From: Prevotellaceae bacterium UBA4332
GTDB taxonomy: Bacteria > Bacteroidota > Bacteroidia > Bacteroidales > Bacteroidaceae
Assembly: GCA_002394365.1 (NCBI GenBank)
Contig: DGTQ01000009.1
Span: forward strand, 11,502-75,501
Direction: 5' to 3'
Length of the DNA stretch: 64,000 bases
Numbering within the stretch: the stretch's first letter is position 1; the number at the start of each line of letters is the position of its first letter. Below, in pieces: positions 8,870-17,640 of the stretch. The notes under the pieces are model-generated. The model saw only the letters and a program-made list of their open reading frames with translations, did no database searches and was not told the DNA's origin. The translations under genes were made by a program, and so were the position numbers.

Positions 8870-8907
8870 AAGAGAAAGGGACGTGCTCATGCACATCCCT
8901 TTCCTCT
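8870..8907. terminator. Bidirectional terminator between asnB and the leftward omp gene
   Basis: Stem GAGAAAGGGACGTG / CACATCCCTTTCCTC with a short loop, lying between two convergent genes and followed by T-rich sequence. Confidence 0.65.
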
Positions 8908-8934
8908 TTATACTTTATACTCTATACTTTATAC

Positions 8935-9570
8935 TTAAAAGTAGTAGGCTACGCCCAACTGCCATGAGTTGTACTTGTTCTTGAATGTGCCGAGTACTGT
9001 GGTCTTGGCGGCATCCCATACGCTGACTTTGCCTGTCTTGCCGCAGGCGATGTTGTAGTTTGCCTTAATCTCGACGTGCTGAAGGATGGTGGCACCGATA
9101 CCCACGTTGACGGAGAAATTGCTGCCGCTCCACGTCCACTCGTTGGCTCCGAGGAACTTGCTCTTGGAGAGGTTGAAACCGAACTGTGGACCTGCGAAGG
9201 CAAATATTTCTGCTACGCTGCCCAGTCCTACGCCATAGCGTGCATTGATGGGGATGCTGATGGCACGGGCTGTGACGCGCTCTGAAGAGGTGCCGCCCTG
9301 CTGGTTGGTGTACTCTACGTCGGAGGTGCGCTGGTCATAGACAGCGGAGGCATCTACGCCCAGACCTACGACAGGGAGCTTGAACTTGACGGTGGGACCT
9401 ACGTAGAAGCCTGCACGGTTGTTGCCTTTGAGGTTGCCGATACCATCGGTGAGCTTCATGTTGACGAGGTTGGCACCTGCACGCACACCGAACTTTACTT
9501 GAGCGTTGGCACTCATGCCGAACGCTAACGTTAACGCTAACGTTAACATAATAATCTTCGCCTTTTTCAT
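8935..9570 (-). CDS. Outer-membrane beta-barrel protein (PorT-like family)
   Basis: The 211-aa protein has a signal peptide (MKKAKIIMLTLALTLAFGMS, cut near ANAQ) and then VKFGVRAGANLVNMKL. This opening is typical of small OmpA-like/PorT-family barrels of Bacteroidota. It ends in an aromatic strand, GVAYYF. It lies 40 nt after gldN and is probably the last gene of the T9SS operon. Role in secretion is inferred only from position. The signal peptide is encoded by an imperfect gctaacgttaac repeat (9524-9548). Confidence 0.75.
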   Translation of the reverse strand: MKKAKIIMLTLALTLAFGMSANAQVKFGVRAGANLVNMKLTDGIGNLKGNNRAGFYVGPTVKFKLPVVGLGVDASAVYDQRTSDVEYTNQQGGTSSERVTARAISIPINARYGVGLGSVAEIFAFAGPQFGFNLSKSKFLGANEWTWSGSNFSVNVGIGATILQHVEIKANYNIACGKTGKVSVWDAAKTTVLGTFKNKYNSWQLGVAYYF

Positions 9571-9610
9571 ACCTTATTTATTTAATTGCTAATTGCTAAT
9601 TGCTAATTTT

Positions 9611-10678
9611 TTAGTGTCTCTGCCTGCGCACGCTGACGCGGGCTGATGAGCCTGAGCTCAAGCCACCGTCCTGCTGCGAGGAGCGACGCTTCTTGACCGA
9701 CTTGCTGCTGCCTCCTGCTCGGCGGTTCTTCTTGGCTGCCTTGCGGGCTGCCTTAGGATTTTCCTTGAGCACCTTGGCGATGGAATCGAGACTGTCTTTC
9801 TTTACGGGGTCGCCCCAGATGTTCTTCTCGAAAGCGAGGAGCTCTGCCTCTATCTTCTTCTGCTCTTTTGCCATAGCCGAGTCGGTAGGGCAATACTGGG
9901 CAAGGGTCTGGCCGAGCATGTTGTTGGTCTTGTATATCTTGCCCTGATACATGTTCTTTACAAAGTAGTCGTCCATACTCATGGTGGCGGCGTTGTTGAG
10001 GTCGCTGGTCATGATGGTCTGCTTGGTGAGGAAGGGTGCCACGTCGTCATACTTCACCCAGAAGAGGGGGTACTTGCTCACTCCGTCGCCGAAGTCGTCC
10101 TCGCGGCTCATGATGGGGCAGAGGGCGATGACCTTGTTATGGAAGGTGGCTGAGTTCTGGTCGTAGTAGGCAGACTCCTTGATATAGTAGGACTTGACCT
10201 CGCGAGAGGGTATGTCGGAGTTGTCGAGCTTGAGGCGACCGTCTTTCTTCTCGTAGTAGATGTGGTAGTTGTCCAGGAGGGTGAGGGGCTTGACGAGGGC
10301 GTCTGGCTCGAAGGACTCGTTGCCGTCGAGACGATACTCGTATGCCTTTACCTGACCTGAGAGGACGAGCTTGAAGAGGTAGGTGAAGAGGTTCATCTGG
10401 CTGCCTACGGGCTCTACGGGATAGTACATGCCCGAATTGGCTCCCTGCATGAGGTCAAGCTCGCGATAGATGTCGCGTCGCCACACTACGTCTTCCTTCA
10501 TCTGCTGTGCGGTGGGATAGGATATCTGCGCACGTGTGGTGAGGCTGTTGGCTGCACTGCTTCTCTGCTGAGCCTGCTGGGCGCGACGTGCCTGGGGCTG
10601 AGCGCTCGCTGAATTGAAGATTGAAAATTGAAAATTGAAAATTATGATTAGCGTAGCTATAATGATTCGTCTTACCAT
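9611..10678 (-). CDS. gldN: Type IX secretion / gliding ring protein GldN (PorN)
   Basis: GldN/PorN forms the periplasmic ring complex with GldK at the outer membrane in type IX secretion. The 355-aa protein has the family core: DVVWRRDIYRELDLMQGANS, YYPVEPVGSQMNLFTYLFKL and DDYFVKNMYQGKIYKTNN. A basic, low-complexity tail rich in K, R and S follows. Its signal peptide, IIIFNFQFSIFNSASAQ (residues ~11-27), is encoded by tandem 7-nt words (attgaaa) at about 10611-10646. This is the same repeat that fills nearby gaps. It follows gldM on the minus strand. Confidence 0.92.
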   Translation of the reverse strand: MVRRIIIATLIIIFNFQFSIFNSASAQPQARRAQQAQQRSSAANSLTTRAQISYPTAQQMKEDVVWRRDIYRELDLMQGANSGMYYPVEPVGSQMNLFTYLFKLVLSGQVKAYEYRLDGNESFEPDALVKPLTLLDNYHIYYEKKDGRLKLDNSDIPSREVKSYYIKESAYYDQNSATFHNKVIALCPIMSREDDFGDGVSKYPLFWVKYDDVAPFLTKQTIMTSDLNNAATMSMDDYFVKNMYQGKIYKTNNMLGQTLAQYCPTDSAMAKEQKKIEAELLAFEKNIWGDPVKKDSLDSIAKVLKENPKAARKAAKKNRRAGGSSKSVKKRRSSQQDGGLSSGSSARVSVRRQRH

Positions 10679-10715
10679 AACTGTGAACTATGAATTATGA
10701 ACTGTGAACTGTGAA

Positions 10716-12266
10716 CTATTTTATCACTATTTCCATTGCCGACGGCAGGGTGCGGGCTATGCCGTCAGGACCGATGGCGTGTATGCGGGATATGTAGAAG
10801 CGCTTCTGGCGGGAGAGCTTGCGGAAGGTCTCCTCCTGGCGTGCCGAGAAGTGGGCGCCGTTGCTCACGATAGGCACGGCGTTGCCCATATTGTCGAAGA
10901 ATACTGCCTCGAAGCCTGTAACCTTAAACTCTATGTCGAGCAGTCCGTCGTCGATGGCTGCACGTATGCCCGACGCGCTGAGCAGAGAGCCTTTGGCAAG
11001 TCCGCCACCGCGGAAACGTGTGTCGCCAAGCTGGATGTAGGCTGTAGGGTCGGGGAGCTTCCTCACGTGAAAGGTGAACTGCCCCATCTGGACGGGCTTG
11101 CCCGTCTGGGTGCTCGACACGGTGATGGTTACGTCCTGACCTACGGCATTGGGGCGGGCTATGTAGTGGCCTGCGCCTGTGGGGGTGAAGGAGCCTCCGC
11201 TCATGGTTGCTACGACCTTGTTGAGCGGCACTCCTGGTATGCTGACGGAGATGGGGTTGTTGAAACCTGCATAGAGCACGTTCATGAGGTCGGCTGAGAC
11301 GGTGGCCGAGGGGTCAACGACGGTGTATTTCTGCGAGAAATCGCGCTTGAGGGTCTCGCCGCTGCCGTCCTTCATCGTCATGTAGCCCGAGAGGGTGAAA
11401 TCGCCCGTTCTGCCTGCTATGAACTCATAGGTGTTGTTGCGCAGGTTCACCTGTCTGCCGCCTATGAATATCTCTGGTTGCTGGGTGGTGTCGATAGCAG
11501 CCATCACAATCTGGGCAGAGAACTTGTCGCCTCTCACGACGGTCTGGGCATTGGGGATGACGAAGGCGGAGAGCTTGTTGACGCGGATGTCCTTGAGGTC
11601 GATATTGCTCACGAGGGTGTGGAGCACCTCGCCCTCGGCGTAGCGCACGTCGTTCTGCAACTTGGAGAGCAGGGTGACGGCGGCTGCTACGGGCATATCC
11701 TCAAACATATACTCCTGCCAGTTCTTGCCCAGCGCCTTTGCCTTCTTGGAGACTTCGGTGGAGAGGTTGTTGTTGATTATCTTCTGCAAGCGCTCGTCGC
11801 CAAGCATGCTGACGCAGCGGGTGCGATAGTCCTCAATCATCTTCTGCAGCTTGGGCCCCTTGCCTCTGCCTGGCGAGAGCATCACCTGTGCAGCAGCCTC
11901 GAGGTCTTCGCGGTTCTGTATGTTGTGTACATCGCCTTCGTCGCCATCAGCCTCTTTCACAATGGCAACCTTGAGCTCTTCGGCAAAGTTGTAGAGCTCG
12001 TCGCTCATCTTCTTTATCTCCTGAGCCTTAGCATACCACTGGCGTGTCTTCTGGGGATTCGCCTTCATCTGCGAGTCGAAGTCCATGTATATGCCGTGAT
12101 TCTCCTTAGTAGCATTCTCGGTGGAACGTACCAGTCCCTCCTCTACTATGGAGAAGCCGTTGAGCACCTCGGTGGAGACATTCATGGCGAGCATAGCCAT
12201 CAACACCACATACATGAGGTTAATCATCTTCTGACGGGGCGATATGGGTCTTTTCTTTATAGCCAT
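10716..12266 (-). CDS. gldM: Type IX secretion motor protein GldM (PorM)
   Basis: GldM spans the periplasm from the inner-membrane motor (with GldL) to the outer ring. The chosen ATG at 12266 gives MAIKKRPISPRQKMINLMYV, the canonical cytoplasmic N-terminus, followed by one transmembrane helix, LMYVVLMAMLAMNVSTEVLN. Long periplasmic domains follow, ending SAMEIVIK. The open frame extends 18 codons upstream to 12320, but that part is translated 7-nt repeat (NLLNLLNKK) and is unlikely to be used. It lies between gldL and gldN, all leftward. Confidence 0.92.
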   Translation of the reverse strand: MAIKKRPISPRQKMINLMYVVLMAMLAMNVSTEVLNGFSIVEEGLVRSTENATKENHGIYMDFDSQMKANPQKTRQWYAKAQEIKKMSDELYNFAEELKVAIVKEADGDEGDVHNIQNREDLEAAAQVMLSPGRGKGPKLQKMIEDYRTRCVSMLGDERLQKIINNNLSTEVSKKAKALGKNWQEYMFEDMPVAAAVTLLSKLQNDVRYAEGEVLHTLVSNIDLKDIRVNKLSAFVIPNAQTVVRGDKFSAQIVMAAIDTTQQPEIFIGGRQVNLRNNTYEFIAGRTGDFTLSGYMTMKDGSGETLKRDFSQKYTVVDPSATVSADLMNVLYAGFNNPISVSIPGVPLNKVVATMSGGSFTPTGAGHYIARPNAVGQDVTITVSSTQTGKPVQMGQFTFHVRKLPDPTAYIQLGDTRFRGGGLAKGSLLSASGIRAAIDDGLLDIEFKVTGFEAVFFDNMGNAVPIVSNGAHFSARQEETFRKLSRQKRFYISRIHAIGPDGIARTLPSAMEIVIK

Positions 12267-12378
12267 TATTTCTTTTTTGTTCAAGAGATTCAAAAGGTTC
12301 AAGTCGCTTCGCTGGTTCAAAGGTACTCTTGAACTATTGAACTATTCTAACTATTGAACTATTCTAACTATTGAACTC

Positions 12379-13446
12379 TTATGCCTTCGGCATATTCGTT
12401 GTCATAGCCTCAATCATGCGAGCATAGATAGAGTTGAGCTCCTTGATTTTATCTGCCATTATCTGCGTCTGCTCGTTGATAGAATCCTGAGTGGTAATCT
12501 GCTGTGAGGCAGACTTGAGCTGCATCTCATAGACGCGGGCTATGCCCGTAAGCGTGCGGTTGAGGTTCTCCATCTCCTCGCTGTCGGTAGCGAGGCGGGC
12601 AGAGAGCTGCTCTACCTTCTGCAGGGTTTCGTTGAGCTGCTCGAGGCGCTCTACGTAAGCCGTAGTTGCTGCCTCCATAGCCTCTGCGGTAGCTACGCTG
12701 ACTGCTGGAGCAGGCGCGCCGATGACTCCTCCCGCTCTTTCTCCGAAGGAAGGAGCCTCACCCCGACCCTCTCCGAAGGAAGGAGCCTCACCCCGACCCT
12801 CTCCGAAGGGAGAGGGAGACTCTGGCTCGCTGAACTTGATAGAAGGAGCCTCGCTATCGTTAGCATCATCGCTATTCGCCTTTGGTTCATCGGACTTGGC
12901 AGTCTCGCTGTAGGTTGGACCACCTATGATAATAGTGCTGCCTGGTATAGAAGGCATGATAGACGCTGCAGAAACTGATGCTGGAGATGCTGGAGCCGAT
13001 GCAGAAGATGCTGGAGCTACTGAAGCCGATGCGGAAGATGCTGGAGCTGATGCGGAAGCTGATGCTGGTGCAACTACTGCTGCTGGCTGAGCTGCTGCTG
13101 GCTGAGCCGCTGCTCCCTGAGGAAGAATGACAGGCTCGGCAAATGGTGCTTCGGTAACCTCGTCAATCACTTCGTCAGACATATGGTTGTCCAGCGTCAT
13201 ATCGATGGTTGATTTATCAAACGGACGGTCGAACGCCGAGATAAAGAACACGAACACCTCAGTACCCATACCGATGAACAGCATGAGGTTAGCTCCTGGC
13301 AGGTGGGTGAGCTTGAAGAGCGTACCGAGGATTACGACTGCTGCACCCCATGAGTAAGCGTAGTTTAGGAATGTCTGACCTGGCACACTGTCCATCCATT
13401 TCTGCATGAAATAGATGAAATTTATTTTGCTATACTTTGTTGACAT
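12379..13446 (-). CDS. gldL: Type IX secretion motor protein GldL (PorL), with a low-complexity insert
   Basis: GldL is the inner-membrane proton-driven motor partner of GldM. Two transmembrane segments lie in residues ~19-65 (FLNYAYSWGAAVVILGTLFK, then NLMLFIGMGTEVFVFFISAF). The C-terminal coiled region with TAYVERLEQLNETLQKVEQL is typical. At 355 aa it is longer than many homologues because the middle holds an Ala/Ser/Pro-rich stretch (about residues 107-160) and a tandem 10-residue repeat GEGRGEAPSF at about residues 215-235. That repeat comes from two exact 30-bp copies at 12741-12800 which look like an intergenic palindrome. Function of the tails is unknown. Confidence 0.92.
   Translation of the reverse strand: MSTKYSKINFIYFMQKWMDSVPGQTFLNYAYSWGAAVVILGTLFKLTHLPGANLMLFIGMGTEVFVFFISAFDRPFDKSTIDMTLDNHMSDEVIDEVTEAPFAEPVILPQGAAAQPAAAQPAAVVAPASASASAPASSASASVAPASSASAPASPASVSAASIMPSIPGSTIIIGGPTYSETAKSDEPKANSDDANDSEAPSIKFSEPESPSPFGEGRGEAPSFGEGRGEAPSFGERAGGVIGAPAPAVSVATAEAMEAATTAYVERLEQLNETLQKVEQLSARLATDSEEMENLNRTLTGIARVYEMQLKSASQQITTQDSINEQTQIMADKIKELNSIYARMIEAMTTNMPKA
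12741..12800 (-). repeat. Two exact 30-bp tandem copies inside gldL
   Basis: The unit beginning ctccgaaggaaggagcctca is repeated twice and a third partial copy follows. Because the unit is 30 bp, the frame is kept. The sequence resembles the CCCCTCTCC...GGAGAGGG palindromes found between genes. Confidence 0.85.
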
Positions 13447-13479
13447 ATTTTTTTGTTTTTAACGGGAACGATAACGGGA

Positions 13480-13600
13480 ACGTTAACTATAAACTGTAAA
13501 CCGTAAACTGTGAACTGTAAACCGTAAACTGTAAACTATGAACCGTAAACTGTAAACCGTAAACTGTAAACTGTAAACCGTAAACCGTAAACTGTAAACT
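13480..13600. repeat. 7-nt-period array between gldK and gldL
   Basis: About 17 head-to-tail heptamers of the type aactgta / aaccgta / aactgtg fill the whole gap (13447-13598) and abut the gldK stop codon. Similar arrays lie at 10681-10718, 12332-12375, 15105-15215 and 44892-44985. Confidence 0.9.
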
Positions 13601-15065
13601 ATCTTTTCTTTTTTCCTCTTGCGTTGATGCTTGCCGAACTTGCCAACGAGCGCACGCAGCGGAAGCCGATGTAGGAGCGTGGCTGGTTCTGATACTCCCA
13701 CGAGCGCCAAGCCGAACGGATGTAGCTCTCGGGGTCTTTCCATGAGCCGCCGCGAACGCTCTTCTTCTTCAGGCGATAGGGGTCTTCCTTTGCTGCCTTA
13801 TACTCCAGCTGGGGGTTGAAGTCGTTCATTGCCTCAACGCCTGCTTCGGTATATATGGTGGAGGTCCACTCGGCTACGTTGCCCGCCATATCGTAGAGTC
13901 CGTTGCTGTTGGCTGAATAGATACCCGTCTTTGAGGTTATGAGGTTGCCGTCCTTGGTGTAGTTGCCGCGGTCGGGCTTGAAGTTTGCGTAGTAGCATCC
14001 GTCGCCGTTCTTCACGTCTGGGTTCTCCCAGGGGAACTCCGTGCCGTCCTTGCCTCTGGCGGCATATTCCCATTCTGCCTCTGTTGGCAGGCGGTAGCGC
14101 TGTATGTAGCGTGCCGCCCCGGAGAGACCTTTCAGCAGGTAGTCGGTGCGCCATGCGCAGAAGGCGTTGGCTTGCTCCCATGTAACGCCCACAACAGGAT
14201 ATTCGTTGTAGGTGGGGTTAGAGAAATAGTTGCGCAGGTACATCTCATTATCGCTGTTGGTGAAGTCGTTCACCCAGCAGGTGGTATCGGGATATATATT
14301 AATAATGTAAGTATTGAGGAAGTCCCACGGACCAGACAGCGGGCGGTTGATGGTCTCGCGTACTATCCTGCCCTCATCGTCTATGTATGCGGTGTCCTTG
14401 GATATCATCACCACTTCGTTCTCGTTTACGGCGTGGTCGGTGTTGAGGTCGCGCTCTGATGCCACAAGACGATTGCGGCGCAGGGCTGCCGTAACGTAGT
14501 CATACACCTCGTAGCGATAGTTCATCTGCGAGGCGTCAAGCATCTTCTCGCCCGTTACGGGATTGGTGACATAGAGGCTCTCTATGGCACGCTGCTCGTC
14601 CTCATTAGGCTTACGAGGCAGGTTCTTCTTCCAGTTGAGGTGAGGGGTAACAGGGTCGCCGTTCTTATCCTCCGTAATCATGTAGCTCTCGTCGCCTCCA
14701 TAGGCTGGGTCGGCAAGACGAGTGCGCAGGATGCTGTCTCTCACCCACATGACAAACTGACGATACTTGGCGTTAGACACCTCGTGCTCATCCATCCAGA
14801 AACCATCTACAGAAATATCCTTCGTAGGTGTTATCTTACCCCAGAGAGAGTCTTCCTTTTCTATACCCATCTTGAGGAATCCACGATTGATGAGCGTCAT
14901 ACCATAAGGCGTAGGCTCCTGAAAGCCCTTGCCCGAACTCCTGCCTGTAACCTCGCCACCCTGTGACGACTGTGACAACTTGCCACCGAAACAGCTGGTG
15001 AGCATAAAAAGGGTAATCAGCAGACTTACCCCCAGCGCCCCTCTATTTTTTAATCTTAACATCAT
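13599..15065 (-). CDS. gldK: Type IX secretion lipoprotein GldK (PorK)
   Basis: GldK is an outer-membrane lipoprotein that builds the T9SS ring with GldN. The signal peptide ends in a lipobox with Cys25 (FMLTSCFGG). The body is a formylglycine-generating-enzyme/SUMF1-like fold: WMDEHEVSNAKYRQF, RLPTEAEWEYAARG, YDMAGNVAEWTS, GGSWKDPESYIRSA and SYIGFRCVR. At 488 aa the length fits. It is a structural, not enzymatic, member of that fold. It lies between porP/sprF and gldL. Confidence 0.93.
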   Translation of the reverse strand: MMLRLKNRGALGVSLLITLFMLTSCFGGKLSQSSQGGEVTGRSSGKGFQEPTPYGMTLINRGFLKMGIEKEDSLWGKITPTKDISVDGFWMDEHEVSNAKYRQFVMWVRDSILRTRLADPAYGGDESYMITEDKNGDPVTPHLNWKKNLPRKPNEDEQRAIESLYVTNPVTGEKMLDASQMNYRYEVYDYVTAALRRNRLVASERDLNTDHAVNENEVVMISKDTAYIDDEGRIVRETINRPLSGPWDFLNTYIINIYPDTTCWVNDFTNSDNEMYLRNYFSNPTYNEYPVVGVTWEQANAFCAWRTDYLLKGLSGAARYIQRYRLPTEAEWEYAARGKDGTEFPWENPDVKNGDGCYYANFKPDRGNYTKDGNLITSKTGIYSANSNGLYDMAGNVAEWTSTIYTEAGVEAMNDFNPQLEYKAAKEDPYRLKKKSVRGGSWKDPESYIRSAWRSWEYQNQPRSYIGFRCVRSLASSASINARGKKKR

Positions 15066-15099
15066 ATATTTTTTATTATTCTTTATTCTTTCTTGCGTT

Positions 15100-15215
15100 C
15101 AACTCTCAACACTCCGCTCCAAACACTCAACACTCAACACTCAACTCTAAACTCTGAATTGTGAACTGTAAACCGTAAACTGTAAACCGTAAACCGTAAA
15201 CCGTAAACTCTGAAC
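15100..15215. repeat. 7-nt-period array between porP/sprF and gldK
   Basis: Heptamers of the type ctcaaca followed by aactgta/aaccgta fill the gap. The array contains ctccgctccaaacactc, a truncated start of the 32-nt element. Confidence 0.85.
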
Positions 15216-15218
15216 AGT

Positions 15219-16163
15219 TCACAGCGTTCTCGTCGTCTGGTGGCGATTCTTGCCCTTCTTGGTAAGCTCTATGTCCGTCTGGTAACCTACGAACAGTTCG
15301 TGCGTACCATTCTTCAGGGATATACCGTTGGTGTAGAACTCATAAGAGTAGCCAAAGACCACCCCGTGAAAATTTGCCCCGATGAGGGCGGTAACAGAGT
15401 TTGTGGGACTGTAGGTAACACCTCCGTAGAACATTCTCTTGTCGTAGGTATATACCAGTCTGCCCGTCATATCGCCTCGATAGGTCACTCCGTCTGTTCT
15501 CACTATTGCCGAAGTGGCTATCTTGAACAGGGGGTTGCGCAGCTGGAAATCAACGCCGCCGTGCAGGTACCACGTAGCAGCGACGTCAAACTTGTTTACC
15601 TCGCCCAGCCTCACCTGCGGACTCGTCACGTGTTGACCAGATATGCCCACGTACCAGTTTTTCCTCTGGTAGAGCAAGCCGAAACCCAGGTCGAGAGCAT
15701 TGCCGTCCACATCGCTCTTATTCTTGAATACGGGGTCGTCGGTATCTATAACGTCAGCCTTAGAGCCCTCGTACTTCATATTGAGCAGTCCTACCTGCAC
15801 ACCTGCCGACAGCCAGCCTCCACCCAGTTTTTTCCTCAGGGCATACTGGGCATCAATCAACTGGCGAGTCTGCAAACCCGTCTTGTCTCTCCACAACTGC
15901 AAACCCACACCGTGAATATTGTTGAAGAAGAAGAAGGGCATATCGCCAGAGATATAAGCCGTGGCAGGAGCATTCTCGAAGCCCGACAGAGCCATAGCGT
16001 AAGCACCCGTTATGTTTATCTTTGATGCCTTGCCTGCCGCCGCAGGGTTATACGCCGTCTGCATGTCAAAGTAGTGGGAGAAATAAGCATCAAACTGAGC
16101 ACCAGCCTCTATAGAGACCAGCCCCAGCAAGACCGCGAGTATGACACTCTTACATTTATCCAC
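15219..16163 (-). CDS. PorP/SprF family type IX secretion membrane protein
   Basis: The 314-aa protein has a signal peptide (AVLLGLVSIEAGAQ) and starts the mature part FDAYFSHYFDMQTAYNPAAAG, the hallmark of the PorP/SprF family. Further family features are the GVGLQLWRDKTGLQ strand and the closing barrel strands. Members are outer-membrane proteins tied to T9SS cargo attachment or to GldK. It is the first gene of the leftward T9SS operon. Confidence 0.9.
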   Translation of the reverse strand: MDKCKSVILAVLLGLVSIEAGAQFDAYFSHYFDMQTAYNPAAAGKASKINITGAYAMALSGFENAPATAYISGDMPFFFFNNIHGVGLQLWRDKTGLQTRQLIDAQYALRKKLGGGWLSAGVQVGLLNMKYEGSKADVIDTDDPVFKNKSDVDGNALDLGFGLLYQRKNWYVGISGQHVTSPQVRLGEVNKFDVAATWYLHGGVDFQLRNPLFKIATSAIVRTDGVTYRGDMTGRLVYTYDKRMFYGGVTYSPTNSVTALIGANFHGVVFGYSYEFYTNGISLKNGTHELFVGYQTDIELTKKGKNRHQTTRTL

Positions 16164-16170
16164 ACCTTAA

Positions 16171-16209
16171 CAAACGTAAAAGGAACGGAAATATTTCCCG
16201 TCCCTTTAC
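16171..16209 (-). terminator. Hairpin terminator between the acyltransferase and the T9SS operon
   Basis: An imperfect palindrome, AAAGGAACGG-AAATATTT-CCCGTCCCTTT, lies just upstream of the PorP/SprF gene. It would end leftward transcription from the acyltransferase. The rest of the gap to 16405 shows no convincing gene. Confidence 0.5.
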
Positions 16210-16405
16210 CTCTGATTGTTAAAAACTCTTAAGAACTACTCCTCATTCGAAGTTCTGTTCTATCTACTCTGCCTTGTTCTCATATACCAATATGTCGCTG
16301 TATTACGTTTACGTTGAAGTTGTCGGCAGTCTCCATTGCTTGTATCTTCTGCTTTCCTACTTTCACACCAAGTAGTGGTTTGTAATTTATTGACACATTT
16401 CCCGT

Positions 16406-17446
16406 TTATCTGTTTCCAGACAAAACTTTGTATAGCCTATGGCAATAACAATCTAAAAGACAGGCTGTTGTGAGTACAATTACAACGACAACGATTGGTA
16501 CACCTATATAAGCTATCCAGCAACTCAAGGTAGATTGCCAATGAGCTATGACGAAACGTTGCATCACATGTAATGGCATGTAATGGGCAGCATATAAGAA
16601 CAATGTGTATGAATAGATTTTGTAAGTCCTAAAGTGTATCAATCCGTCAAACATGTCATATAATCCAATAAAACAGAATGTTGATGCCCATATTCTCATA
16701 CTTGATGTTAGCATCGTTCCATACTGATGGTCAAGAATAACCGTTATGGGAAAAACAATTATCCCCAAAATGCTAAGCCAAAAAGGCTGTGGTTTAAACA
16801 TGTAATCCTTATAATGAGTACCTAAATATGCCCCCAGCATATATACAGGCATCCATAGAAGAGGACTACAGTATGGGTGCCGAAACACAGAACTGATAAT
16901 CGAGAATACTATTATAGAGACTACAGCAATTCTCTTATTCTTTGCAAGAAAATAAAACAACGGAGCTGCTATGGCATATACAATGATTACTCCTATATAC
17001 CATAAGACATTATACTTACTAGCAAATATATTGCTAACTACTTCAGAAAGACTGTTAAACTCAAAGTTATCACTGATGTAACTATAGCCAGACAATCGTA
17101 TCACCAGATACCAAAATCCCGCCGCTACAGTTCCCCATAATATGTAAGGTATAACCAACGACCCAAATCGTGTCCTCAACTTACTCACGTACATATCCAT
17201 TGAGAAGTTGCGAAAGAACAGAAATCCCGTGATTAGAAAAAAAACAGGAACAGCATCCTGCCCCAATTCATTAAAATGATACGACAATTCATTAAAATAA
17301 CTCGGAACAATGTCCCATCTCGGAAGCCTGGAATGAGTCCAGACTATGCATAGCATCATCAGAAAAGAAAGGTTTACTATCCTTGTACTACGCCCCCCCG
17401 TTGAACACATCGAGTTGTTAGGCTGTTCCTTACAACCCATTGGCAC
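16406..17446 (-). CDS. Membrane acyltransferase (acyltransferase 3 family)
   Basis: This is an integral membrane protein of 346 aa with about ten transmembrane segments. It has the family's N-terminal layout: NLSFLMMLCIVWTHSR (catalytic-type histidine in the first helix), VPVFFLITGFLFFRNF, and LRTRFGSLVIPYILWG. Such enzymes move acyl groups onto cell-surface sugars or small molecules; the substrate is unknown here. Codon 19-20 region (GGR) is encoded by a run of seven G on the coding strand (17393-17399), and another run of eight G:C pairs (17462-17469) lies just upstream of the ATG. Length changes in either run could alter expression. An alternative start at the later Met near residue 30 would lie past the G run. 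Confidence 0.8.
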   Translation of the reverse strand: MPMGCKEQPNNSMCSTGGRSTRIVNLSFLMMLCIVWTHSRLPRWDIVPSYFNELSYHFNELGQDAVPVFFLITGFLFFRNFSMDMYVSKLRTRFGSLVIPYILWGTVAAGFWYLVIRLSGYSYISDNFEFNSLSEVVSNIFASKYNVLWYIGVIIVYAIAAPLFYFLAKNKRIAVVSIIVFSIISSVFRHPYCSPLLWMPVYMLGAYLGTHYKDYMFKPQPFWLSILGIIVFPITVILDHQYGTMLTSSMRIWASTFCFIGLYDMFDGLIHFRTYKIYSYTLFLYAAHYMPLHVMQRFVIAHWQSTLSCWIAYIGVPIVVVVIVLTTACLLDCYCHRLYKVLSGNR

Positions 17447-17526
17447 TAAAGGGTTTATGGTGGGGGGGGTAAAATGTTTGCGCTATATGTTGACTTAGCC
17501 GTTGTCTGCATTAGGTTGTTTCTTTA

Positions 17527-17628
17527 TTATTTTGTTTGGTGCATCTTGTCATAACGCTCTGCCCACAGAGCTATCAATGTTAAGCCAACTGCCAATAACG
17601 CAACGAAAATTAAATAACTGGTACTCAT
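17527..17628 (-). CDS. Small membrane peptide (33 aa)
   Basis: The short reading frame encodes a peptide with one predicted transmembrane helix (YLIFVALLAVGLTLIALWAE) and a charged tail RYDKMHQTK. It starts 12 nt after the stop of the 60-aa gene and shares its promoter. Small leftward genes of this kind are common next to each other in Bacteroidales. Function is unknown; conservation was not tested. Confidence 0.45.
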   Translation of the reverse strand: MSTSYLIFVALLAVGLTLIALWAERYDKMHQTK

Positions 17629-17640
17629 AGTGCAAAGTTT

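Noticed and set aside
13480..13600. Heptamer array considered as a CRISPR array
   Set aside because: Period 7 with no spacers and no cas genes.
16280..16400. Leftward open stretch reading like the end of a small protein
   Set aside because: About 40 codons with no start, no family and no promoter; may be a remnant but cannot be supported.
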